Positions 10,706-18,634 of a stretch of DNA of 64,000 bases are shown here, one piece after another. The position numbers and the translations under genes are program-made. The notes under the pieces were generated by a model that saw only the letters and a program-made list of their open reading frames with translations, searched no databases and was not told the DNA's origin. Each line of letters begins with the position of its first letter. Position 1 is the stretch's first letter. The stretch comes from Ww85 sp963745765 (GTDB taxonomy: Bacteria > Desulfobacterota > Desulfobulbia > Desulfobulbales > Desulfocapsaceae), in assembly GCA_963745765.1 (NCBI GenBank), contig CAVUYQ010000026.1, positions 124,001 to 188,000 of the forward strand, written 5' to 3'.

Positions 10706-10921
10706 ATGCCCCGAATGATCTGCCTGCTGCTCGCCCTTCTTGCTGCTGGATGCGCGTCTTTTACCGAGGAACATTCCCGTACCCTGCTCATGGACCGGAA
10801 AACCGGAGAAATGAAGGAGTGTACCGTTGACAAGCTGCGCACCGTCGCATCGTATGAGAAGTACAAGTCCTGTATCAAGGACTTCGAAGAAAAGGGCTAT
10901 ACCCTCTGGAGCCAGTATTGA
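10706..10921 (+). CDS. small lipoprotein of unknown function
   Basis: Starting at ATG 10706 (GAGG upstream) the 71-residue product has a lipoprotein signal with lipobox LAAGC. A short soluble part with two further Cys (KECTV and KSCIKDFEEKGY) follows. Such 70-90 residue lipoproteins are common and mostly uncharacterised. It is the last intact gene before a scrap region. Confidence 0.6.
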   Translation: MPRMICLLLALLAAGCASFTEEHSRTLLMDRKTGEMKECTVDKLRTVASYEKYKSCIKDFEEKGYTLWSQY

Positions 10922-11251
10922 CCGCAGGCATCTGGCGGAACCATTTTCCGCAGGCCTTGATCCCGAACCAGTGAGCTGACTGATCCAACGAGTTTTTTCG
11001 TGATGTCGGGTGGCGCTGGAACAGCACTGCCTCGACTGCTATCCGGCAATGGCTGCTGTCTCTATATTGTCCTTGATAATATGCGTCGTTTCAATATACT
11101 TAACTGGAGTTTAGAGTTTCAGCCATGCCGTTTGTAAGCCGAAGAGGTTTCCGGCGTGGCATGGAAAAAATCATAAAAACGACAAAAAGTTATTGACATT
11201 ATTAACAATCGGCGGCAGCCGTACTTTCTCAGCAGAGTACACGGAGAAAGA
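10922..11251. other. intergenic region upstream of transposase remnant
   Basis: No gene is visible in these 330 bp. It probably contains the left end of the decayed insertion sequence, but I could not pick out its terminal repeat. Confidence 0.35.
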
Positions 11252-11293
11252 GCGGCCTTTAGAAGAATAAACACAAAATCTTCTGGAGGCCGC
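11252..11293 (+). promoter_or_regulatory. hairpin that buries the transposase ribosome binding site
   Basis: Arms 11252-11266 and 11279-11293 pair at 13 of 15 positions around an A-rich loop. The right arm contains GGAGG, the Shine-Dalgarno for ATG 11295. In insertion sequences such stems are known to stop read-through transcripts from being translated. Here it is a relic attached to a broken gene. Confidence 0.6.
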
Positions 11294-11294
11294 C

Positions 11295-11880
11295 ATGGGA
11301 AAAAAGGGATACCTCACTGTCCCCAGAACCCTGCTTGACTGTATCACATTTCTCGCCAGGGCCTACCGATTCGTAGTGTACCGACCTTTATCGAGCTTTT
11401 GGTCGGGACCATGATTACATCAGCCGGCTTTGTCACCGAAGCCTGGCTGGCAATTGATCCCTTGCGCAGCTGGACCGCCTATTACAAATGGCTTCAGCAG
11501 GGCAAGTGGTCATGGGTTGCACTTGAGGTGCAACTGGCCAGACTGGTGGTGAGTTTTTTCCCGCAACCGCTCTGGTTCCTGATCTATGACAACACCTTCA
11601 TCTACCGGAGTTCCAAAAAGGCACCGGGCAGCGCGGGGTGTATCATCAGCACGGCAACAAAGCAAACCGACCGCAGTATGCCCGGGGACAATGCTGGGTC
11701 ACTCTGGCGCTGTCCATTGGTTCGGGCATGAAACAGGCGTCGGTGCCGTTGCTGTTAAGGCTGATGCGAAACGGCAGTAACCACAGCAAGCTCGATGCTG
11801 CCAAACTCCTGCTCCGAGTTATCGCACCCGTGTTTGCCGATAACAAACGGAGCTTCACCCTGGTGGACAGCTGGCATATG
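11295..11880 (+). pseudogene. decayed DDE-type transposase (insertion sequence remnant)
   Basis: From ATG 11295 the reading shifts frame twice, near 11375-11385 and 11630. Read across frames it gives FLARAYRFV, VPTFIELLVGTMITSAGFV, LWFLIYDNTFIYRSSKKAPGS, YHQHGNKANRPQYARGQCWV and FTLVDSWHMK. These are the N-terminal and first-Asp/second-Asp regions of a DDE transposase. Both shifts are of the minus-one type, unlike the plus-one shifts in the housekeeping genes. The C-terminal half is missing: the sequence passes directly into an HD-GYP fragment near 11877. Confidence 0.75.
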
Positions 11881-12134
11881 AAATCAAAGGCTATCCCCTT
11901 GGGCTGGTCGGTGACGAGATCGATTTGCATAGCCGTATCATGGCAGTGGCCGATGTCTGTGATGCGCTGAGATCCTCCCGGCCCTATCGTGAGGGCATGA
12001 GCAGGGAGGAAGTGATTGGCCGGATTGTCGAAGGATCAGGGACACACTTTGACCCGGCGGTCGTCGCCGCTTTTAAGACGGTCATGTTCGGGGAGTACTC
12101 AGAAGTGTCAGCTGAGATGTCCGTGGCAGGATAG
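11877..12134 (+). pseudogene. 3' fragment of an HD-GYP domain gene
   Basis: In frame from about 11877 the translation runs YEIKGYPLGLVGDEIDL, SRIMAVADVCDALRSSRPYR, then EGSGTHFDPAVVAAF. These are the last two-thirds of the HD-GYP c-di-GMP phosphodiesterase core (GYP, VADVxDAL and HFDP regions). The catalytic HD and the upstream HHE are absent, cut off by the transposase remnant. The upstream half is not in the window, so the junction is a deletion or rearrangement rather than a clean insertion. Confidence 0.75.
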
Positions 12135-12410
12135 AAACAAATCGTCTCCCTGTTCCCGTCAATGGCCGATGAGCCAGTCAGGATCGGTGTCCGGTCTCTC
12201 CTTCCCGCAGCTCCCGTGGGCCATTTTATCCATTTTGGAAAATTTCCTGAAGGAAACGTTATTTTCTCTCGACGAAAGGGACAATTCATGAAATGGTAGT
12301 GCAAACGGTTAGCCGTGTCAGCGAAAGAGGGCACTGAGGACAAGGAAACGGGTGAAGCAGAAAAAAACGAAACCTGGTGCTGCTTGAAGACCGGGTATCA
12401 GAGGTCGTTC

Positions 12411-12542
12411 TTATCGGTATCGTCTGTGCCTGAAAAGGATGCCCATGACCGGACATACCGGATAGAAAACGAGCTGCGTGAGCAGCTCGATATTGAAGCA
12501 ACAATCCATACGGAGCCACGGGGTGAATATGCACTACATTGA
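12411..12542 (+). pseudogene. possible C-terminal fragment of a cation diffusion facilitator
   Basis: The frame ending at 12542 reads PEKDAHDRTYRIENELREQL then DIEATIHTEPRGEYAL. This resembles the cytoplasmic tail of CDF metal exporters (His-Asp helix, then strand ending in HxEP). No membrane part is recognisable upstream. A neighbouring frame gives LLEDRVSEVVLIG, which suggests a further frame break. It overlaps the threonine aldolase start by 14 bp. The identity is tentative. Confidence 0.35.
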
Positions 12543-13542
12543 TTTCAGGAGTGATACGGTAACAAAGCCGAGTGAGGCAATGCGTCAGGCGATGGCCGGG
12601 GCAGCGGTAGGAGATGATGTTTACGGGGAGGATCCCACCGTTAACCGGCTTGAGGAATATGCTGCCGATTTGCTTGGCAAAGAGGCGGCACTGTATGCCT
12701 CAAGCGGTACACAGACAAATCTGCTGGCGCTCTTGTCTCACTGTCAGCGCGGTGATGAGTATATTGTCGGCCAGCTGGCCCATACCTATAAATATGAAGC
12801 GGGCGGTGCTGCTGTTCTCGGCTCGATTCAGCCCCAGCCCCTTGATCTTGAAGCGGACGGGACCTTTGATCTTGAAAAAGTGGAGCGGGCAATCAAGCCC
12901 GACGATTATCATTTCGCCCGGACAAAACTGCTTTGCCTGGAAAACACCCATAACGGCATGGCATTACCTTTGGAGTATCTGTCCCGGGCCCGGGCGTTCG
13001 GGCAGAAACATGGATTGAAAATACACCTGGATGGTGCCCGTATCTTCAACGCCGCTGTCAAAACCGGGGAAGATGCTGCCCTGATAGCCGGATTTTCCGA
13101 TTCAGTTTCCGTCTGTCTTTCCAAGGGGCTTGGTGCCCCGGTCGGTTCAGTGCTCTGCGCGGACAGCCGGACAATCAAAACGGCCCGTCGCTGGCGTAAG
13201 ATGCTTGGCGGCGGCATGCGCCAGGCCGGTATTATTGCTGCAGCCGGCATTTTTGCCCTGGAAAATAACAGGGAGCGACTGCAGGAGGACCATGATAATG
13301 CCAGAATTCTTGCCGAAGGACTCGGCACGATTGGTGCCCTGAGGGTTGACTATGTCCCCGCCCAGACCAATATGGTCTTCGTGACACTGCCTCCAGAGGC
13401 GGTAGATACCCTGAAATCGAGTCTGGCCGGGAGTAATGTCCTGATCCCGGCGGGCCAGAAAATTCGATTGGTTACCCACCTTGATATTGACCGGGATGGT
13501 GTTGAGCTGATGATCAGCCTGATGCAAACATTTTTTTCCTGA
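12529..13542 (+). CDS. ltaE: low-specificity L-threonine aldolase
   Basis: PLP enzyme cleaving threonine or allo-threonine to glycine and acetaldehyde. The start chosen is ATG 12529 (GGGGTG upstream), giving 337 residues beginning MHYIDFRSDTVTKP, the usual family start. Visible features are Y32-G33 in GDDVYGEDP, H85 in the active-site loop, D168 in HLDGAR, which holds the pyridine nitrogen, and K199 in CLSKGLGAPVGS, the Schiff-base lysine. The 5' end overlaps a probable gene fragment, suggesting it was once translationally coupled to a now lost gene. Confidence 0.92.
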   Translation: MHYIDFRSDTVTKPSEAMRQAMAGAAVGDDVYGEDPTVNRLEEYAADLLGKEAALYASSGTQTNLLALLSHCQRGDEYIVGQLAHTYKYEAGGAAVLGSIQPQPLDLEADGTFDLEKVERAIKPDDYHFARTKLLCLENTHNGMALPLEYLSRARAFGQKHGLKIHLDGARIFNAAVKTGEDAALIAGFSDSVSVCLSKGLGAPVGSVLCADSRTIKTARRWRKMLGGGMRQAGIIAAAGIFALENNRERLQEDHDNARILAEGLGTIGALRVDYVPAQTNMVFVTLPPEAVDTLKSSLAGSNVLIPAGQKIRLVTHLDIDRDGVELMISLMQTFFS

Positions 13543-13543
13543 C

Positions 13544-13629
13544 GAGACAGCCCGCTCTCCTGCGTCGCTTTTGCGATTCACCCACGCCCGGTGAATCGCC
13601 CGTCTCCTTAACAGGCAGGAGGCTGTCTC
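13544..13629. repeat. nested inverted repeat / extended hairpin after ltaE
   Basis: GAGACAGCC (13544-13552) pairs with GGCTGTCTC (13621-13629). CTCCTGC (13557-13563) pairs with GCAGGAG next to it, leaving a small bulge. Inside, GATTCACC pairs with GGTGAATC around a 7-base loop. It begins 2 bp after the ltaE stop. There is no U-tract, so it may be a mobile palindromic relic or an mRNA 3' end structure rather than a classical terminator. Confidence 0.6.
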
Positions 13630-14245
13630 AACTCGTGAAATATCCGGGTAGTGCGACCCTGAGCACGGCTGCTCATCATCGTTGCGAACAGGCCTGGTCG
13701 TTCATTCGAACCTGAGATGGGTGGTAACGGGCCGGAATGCGGATCTGGTCTTGTAACGTATCGATAAAAGGAGTTATTTCTCTTTTTCATCAGTTCTGGT
13801 TGACCTGGCTTTACATATTATTGATCAGGTTGGCCACTGACTCCATCGCGTGTTAGATCGATGTGCCGAATGTGCGAGCCACTCCAGTATATATTTTGCC
13901 TGCATTTGCGTGATGGGATATCATCTCAGATGATTTTCCACCAGGTTCTCTGAAGCTCTCTGTTTTGCCGACCAAATTTCTGTGAGTTCCGCAGCGGAAC
14001 CCGGTAGGCCCCTCTGGGGAGACATGGAAGCCTAAAGAAAATATCTTCACCGTTTGCACAATATGCACAGGCAATGGATCGGAATTGTACAATATTTTTC
14101 TGTTGCCGCCGATAAGTATCCGGGAATATTTATTTGTTTCTCTTGACAGGAAACGATGCACCTTGGTATTGCATTGATAGTTTTCCACGGCAGTAAAATT
14201 TGCATAACAATTACATACAGTATAAAGTGGAAACGAGGTGCTCTG
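13630..14245. other. long leader region upstream of the nuo operon
   Basis: No gene is recognised. The 182-codon minus-strand frame across it is composition noise opposite nuoA. Expect the nuo promoter here; a candidate is listed separately. Confidence 0.4.
14143..14172 (+). promoter_or_regulatory. candidate sigma-70 promoter for nuo
   Basis: TTGACA at 14143-14148 is followed 18 bp later by a weak TATTGC, about 75 bp before the nuoA start. The -35 is perfect but the -10 is poor, so support is low. Confidence 0.3.
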
Positions 14246-14605
14246 ATGTCTGCGGAACTTGTTCTTTCGGGGGCGATTTTTATCGGACTTGCCGTCATCA
14301 TCCCGATCATCATGATAATGACGGTGATGTTCGGTCCCCGGTCTGAAAGTGCGGCTAAAAATGATCCCTATGAAAGCGGTATCAAGCACGTGGTCGGCCA
14401 TGCCGATCAGAAATTCAGTGTAAAGTTTTATCTTCTTGCCATCCTTTTTCTGATCTTCGACATTGAAGCGGTATTTATGTATCCGTGGGCGGTAAGCCTG
14501 CGTGAACTTGGCGTTTTCGGCCTTATTGAGATGATGGTATTCATTCTGCTGCTGCTCACCGGTCTCATTTATATCTTAAAGAAAGGGGTGCTCAATTGGC
14601 GTTAG
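14246..14605 (+). CDS. nuoA: NADH-quinone oxidoreductase subunit A
   Basis: Three-helix membrane subunit near the quinone site. The 119-residue protein shows the conserved DPYESGI segment and the FDIEAVFMYPWA helix whose acidic residues belong to the central ionisable axis. The start ATG 14246 has ACGAGGTG upstream. First gene of a complete complex I operon; its stop overlaps the nuoB start. Confidence 0.93.
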   Translation: MSAELVLSGAIFIGLAVIIPIIMIMTVMFGPRSESAAKNDPYESGIKHVVGHADQKFSVKFYLLAILFLIFDIEAVFMYPWAVSLRELGVFGLIEMMVFILLLLTGLIYILKKGVLNWR

Positions 14606-15108
14606 GACTTGAAGCCGCTCTCGGCGACTCGGTATTGACAACAAAACTTGATGCAGTGGTAAACTGGGGGCGACAGTATTCACTGTGGCCGATGGTTTTC
14701 GGCACCGCCTGCTGCGCGATTGAATTCATGAGTGCAGCGGCCAGTCAGCACGATATCTCCCGGTTTGGCGCGGAGGTTGTTCGTTTTTCACCGCGACAGG
14801 CGGATTTGATGCTTGTCTGCGGAACGATCAGCTACAAGCAGGCACCTATTCTCAAGCGGATATACGAGCAGATGCCGGAACCAAAGTGGGTTGTGGCCAT
14901 GGGTGCCTGTGCAAGTTCCGGCGGTATCTACGATAATTATTGCACGGTGCAGGGAATCGATACGGTGATCCCGGTAGATGTCTATATATCGGGGTGTCCT
15001 CCCCGGCCCGAGGCGGTACTTGATGCCCTGATCAAAATCCAGGACCAGATCAGGACGGAGAGCGTTCTTGTCGACCGACACAAAGACTTCAAAGGGATTC
15101 TTGACTGA
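14596..15108 (+). CDS. nuoB: NADH-quinone oxidoreductase subunit B
   Basis: Carries the terminal 4Fe-4S cluster N2 that reduces quinone. The ligands C39-C40 (TACCAIEF), C105 (GACASSGG) and C134 (SGCPPRPE) are all present in 170 residues. The start is TTG at 14596 inside the end of nuoA, with AAAGGGG seven bases upstream. Translational coupling with nuoA is likely. Confidence 0.95.
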   Translation: MALGLEAALGDSVLTTKLDAVVNWGRQYSLWPMVFGTACCAIEFMSAAASQHDISRFGAEVVRFSPRQADLMLVCGTISYKQAPILKRIYEQMPEPKWVVAMGACASSGGIYDNYCTVQGIDTVIPVDVYISGCPPRPEAVLDALIKIQDQIRTESVLVDRHKDFKGILD

Positions 15109-15110
15109 TC

Positions 15111-16826
15111 ATGAATGAGACGGCGATAGAAAAAATCAGAGCCCTCTTCCCGGATATCGACTGCAAGGATGTCAAGGGCTGTATAGTCATGGAGGTCGCT
15201 CCGGCCCTGCTGGAGCGGACCATGCAGAGGCTGAAGACTTATCCCGACCTGGATTTCGGACTTCTGCTTGATATCACGGCTATCGATTATCTTACCTATC
15301 CGCAGCCGCAGGATGCCAGGTTTTACGTGGTATATACCTTGCGGAACTGGCAGAAAAACTGGTTGCTGCAGGTCCGCACTCCGGTTGCGGATCCGGAAAT
15401 CGGCCCGCCGACGGTAAGCGGATTGTGGGGAGCAGCCGACTGGGCTGAGCGTGAAGTCTACGACCAGTATGGTATCAGGTTCACCGGCCATCCGGATCTT
15501 CGCCGCATCCTGAATCATTGGCAGTTTGTCGGACACCCGCTGCGCAAGGATTACGATATCCGCAAGGGCCAGGTCTGTCTTGAAACAGACAGCCTGGAGA
15601 AGGAAATCAAGGCCCGTCTGCTCCGCAAAGGGATTGATGAGAGCACCATGAAGGACATCAATACCGACATGATGTATCTCAACCTGGGCCCGTCACATCC
15701 CGCCACCCATGGAGCGATTCGGATTTTCACGGCGCTTGACGGTGAAACCATCATGGCCAACGTCAACGAGATCGGTTATCTGCATCGAGGCTTTGAAAAA
15801 ACAGCTGAAAACCTGACCTATAACCAGGTCATTCCGCTCACTGACCGGCTCAATTACTGCTCGGCCATGATGAACAATATTGCCTACGTCAAGGCGATTG
15901 AAACCTGGCTCGGTTTGAGGATCACCGACCGGGCCATGATCATGCGGGTCATCCTGTCCGAATTTCTTCGGGTCCAGGACCATCTCGTCTGCCTGGCCGC
16001 CAACCTGGTCGACATGGGTGGTCTGACAAACTACTGGTATCTCTACAATGAAAAAGAAGCGTCCTATGATCTGATCAGCAGATTAACCGGTGCCCGGCTC
16101 ACCAGCTCCTTTACCAGGATCGGCGGCATGTACCGTGATTTCTATGAAGGCTGGGAAACCGATATGGAACACCAGCTGAAAGGAATCGAAAAAGGGGTAA
16201 ATGATTCGCTCAAACTGGTTCTGCAGAACCGCATCGTACATGATCGCACCCAGGGCACCTGCGTGCTCAGCAAAGAGACGGCAATGACCTACGGCTTTAC
16301 GGGTCCGAACCTTCGCTCGACCGGTATTTCCTTCGATCTCAGGAAAGACAATCCCTATTATCATTATGAAACCTTTGATTTTGCCATACCGGTCGGCAGC
16401 CAGGGGGACATTTATGATCGTATGATGATTCGTTTTGAGGAGATCTTCGAGAGTATTAAAATCATCAGGCAGGCCATGAAGATCATTCCGGGTGGTCCGG
16501 TTTTTGTGGACGATCACCAGGTTGTCCTGCCGCCCAAGAAAAGTGTCTACAGCCGGATTGAAGGACTGGCGAACCATTTCAAGCTCATCTTCGAAGGAGT
16601 CAAGGTTCCGGCCGGTGAGTGGTATGACAGTTATGAGGCGGCCAATGGAGAATTGGGCTTTCATTTTGTTTCAGATGGATCGGGCACACCATACAAGTTG
16701 AAGGTGCGGCCGCCCTGCTTTTACGCGATGGCCGGATACCATGAAATGGTTGAAGGAGAAATGATTGCCGATGCCGTCATCAACCTCGGTAGCATCAATA
16801 TTATTGGCGGGGAGTTGGATAGATGA
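15111..16826 (+). CDS. nuoCD: NADH-quinone oxidoreductase subunit C/D fusion
   Basis: 571 residues. Residues about 1-160 are NuoC, with the signature WAEREVYDQYGIRFTGHPDLRR, and about 180-571 are NuoD, related to the NiFe hydrogenase large subunit, with LGPSHPATHG and the quinone-site Tyr/His region. NuoD ends with INIIGGELDR. Fusion of C and D is also seen in E. coli and some Desulfobacterota. It begins 2 bp after nuoB and overlaps nuoE by 4 bp. Confidence 0.95.
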   Translation: MNETAIEKIRALFPDIDCKDVKGCIVMEVAPALLERTMQRLKTYPDLDFGLLLDITAIDYLTYPQPQDARFYVVYTLRNWQKNWLLQVRTPVADPEIGPPTVSGLWGAADWAEREVYDQYGIRFTGHPDLRRILNHWQFVGHPLRKDYDIRKGQVCLETDSLEKEIKARLLRKGIDESTMKDINTDMMYLNLGPSHPATHGAIRIFTALDGETIMANVNEIGYLHRGFEKTAENLTYNQVIPLTDRLNYCSAMMNNIAYVKAIETWLGLRITDRAMIMRVILSEFLRVQDHLVCLAANLVDMGGLTNYWYLYNEKEASYDLISRLTGARLTSSFTRIGGMYRDFYEGWETDMEHQLKGIEKGVNDSLKLVLQNRIVHDRTQGTCVLSKETAMTYGFTGPNLRSTGISFDLRKDNPYYHYETFDFAIPVGSQGDIYDRMMIRFEEIFESIKIIRQAMKIIPGGPVFVDDHQVVLPPKKSVYSRIEGLANHFKLIFEGVKVPAGEWYDSYEAANGELGFHFVSDGSGTPYKLKVRPPCFYAMAGYHEMVEGEMIADAVINLGSINIIGGELDR

Positions 16827-17329
16827 GCGATCGTTCTGAATTAATTTCGGTAGGGAAACCATTTTCCTTTGATGCAGAAAGGGATGCTGAGTTTGAACGG
16901 CTCGTCGTACGCTACCCGATACGGGAGTCGATGATCATGCCCGCTCTCTGGCTGGTCCAGGAGCAGGAAGGGTGGATCTGTGCGGAGGCCATCAGCTATA
17001 TTGCCGAGCGGGTCGGGACCTATCCCGCCAAGGTTTTTGAGCTGGCTACCTTTTATACCATGTACCATCTGAAACCGGTGGGCAGGCATCATATCTGTGT
17101 CTGCCGGACCTTATCCTGCTTTCTGCGCGATAAGCAGGAGATTGTCGATTATCTTGCCGATGAGGTCGGTATCAGGCCGGGACAGGTGAGCGAAGACGGC
17201 AAGTTCAGCCTCGAGGAAGTGGAATGCCTCGGCCATTGCGGCACGGCACCGGTGGTACAGCTCGATGGCGAGTTCCATGAGGAGATGGACGCAAAGAAGC
17301 TCAAAGCCCTGCTGGCCACGCTTGATTAG
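16823..17329 (+). CDS. nuoE: NADH-quinone oxidoreductase subunit E
   Basis: Thioredoxin-fold 2Fe-2S subunit of the NADH dehydrogenase arm. The ligands C94 and C99 (CRTLSC) and C135 and C139 (ECLGHCG) are intact in 168 residues. The ATGA overlap with nuoCD implies coupling. Confidence 0.94.
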   Translation: MSDRSELISVGKPFSFDAERDAEFERLVVRYPIRESMIMPALWLVQEQEGWICAEAISYIAERVGTYPAKVFELATFYTMYHLKPVGRHHICVCRTLSCFLRDKQEIVDYLADEVGIRPGQVSEDGKFSLEEVECLGHCGTAPVVQLDGEFHEEMDAKKLKALLATLD

Positions 17330-17344
17330 GGAGGACGGACGAAG

Positions 17345-18626
17345 ATGGAAGTGAAATTACTCAGCGCCAGGTTTGCTGTCAAGGACGCCCACCTCCTGGA
17401 AGTGGCCAAGGCCCACGGCGCTTATCAAACGCTGGACAGGCTGTTTGACATGACGCCGGTCCAGGTGATAGAGGAAGTAAAAAACAGTGGTCTGCGGGGT
17501 CGCGGCGGCGCGGGTTTTCCCACCGGGGTGAAATGGAGCTTTCTGCCGAAAAATTTGGATAAGCCGGTCTATCTCGCCGTCAACTCTGATGAATCAGAAC
17601 CTGCTACCTTCAAGGATCGCTATATTCTGGTTAAAGATCCGCACATGATGATCGAGGGAATCATCATCTGCTGCTATGCCATTGGCTGTCATGACGCCTA
17701 TATCTATATCCGCGGAGAATATACCTCCCAGGTAAAGATTCTGCAGAAGGCGATCGACGAGGCCTATGCCGCCGGATATCTCGGTGCAACCGTTGCCGGA
17801 AGGGATTTTCGTCTCGACGTGACGGTGCATCGCGGGGCCGGCGCCTATATCTGCGGAGAGGAAACCGCCCTGCTCGAATCGATTGAAGGCAAAAAGGGAC
17901 AGCCGCGCAGCAAGCCGCCATTTCCGGCTGTTGTCGGTCTCTATGACTGCCCGACGATTATTAATAATGTGCAGAGTATGGCCTCATTGCCGTTCATCCT
18001 TGCCAACGGAGCTGATGCCTACAAGGCCTATGGTACTGAAAAGAGTTGCGGCACGCACCTCTTTGGTATTTCCGGACATGTGCGAAAAACCCGGCATGTA
18101 TGAACTACCCCTGGGACTGCCGCTGCTCGAGGTTATTGACAAGGTGGCCGGCGGAGTCTGGAAGGGCCGCAAACTCAAAGGCATCATACCGGGCGGCAGC
18201 TCAACGCCGGTGCTTACCCCGGAAGAGGCAAAGACGGTGACGCTTGACTACGAGTCAATGGCTGCCCATAAAACAATGTTCGGTTCCGGCGGTATCGTCG
18301 TCCTTGATGAAACAGTGGATATCGTCAGGCTGGTTGAAAATCTTATTTCTTTTTACCACCATGAGTCCTGCGGACAATGCACACCGTGCCGCGAGGGGTT
18401 GGGCTGGATGCTGAAAATCGTCAAGAAACTGCTGGCAGGCGATGGTTGCCGCGAGGATATTGACCTGCTCGTTGAGCTCTGTGACAATATTGAAATGAAA
18501 ACGGTTTGCGTGCTTTCGGCAGCCTGCACGATGCCGGTGCGCAGTTATTTAAATAAATTTCGACATGAGTTTGAGGCCTATGCGGCAGAAAAAGCCTCTG
18601 CTAAACCCGATCTGCGTGAGGAATAG
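17345..18626 (+). CDS. nuoF: NADH-quinone oxidoreductase subunit F, interrupted by one extra base
   Basis: Binds NADH and FMN and the first 4Fe-4S cluster. GRGGAGFPTG (FMN/NADH site) lies in the first part, and ESCGQCTPCREG with a later Cys lies after the break. The frame stops at 18103, but the second half continues in the next frame. Near 18083 GTGCGAAAAACCC should read GTG GAA AAA CCC, that is, one surplus C. With it removed the protein is 426 residues and complete. Annotated as one gene; a sequence error is likelier than a real mutation given the other plus-one shifts. Confidence 0.9.
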
Positions 18627-18634
18627 AACTACCC

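Noticed and set aside
13853..14401. 182-codon minus frame upstream of nuoA
   Set aside because: Extends into nuoA antisense, no ribosome binding site, His/Arg-rich without a domain.
17345..18626. nuoF as a pseudogene
   Set aside because: One extra base explains the break, all cofactor motifs are intact, and the same error type recurs in other essential genes.
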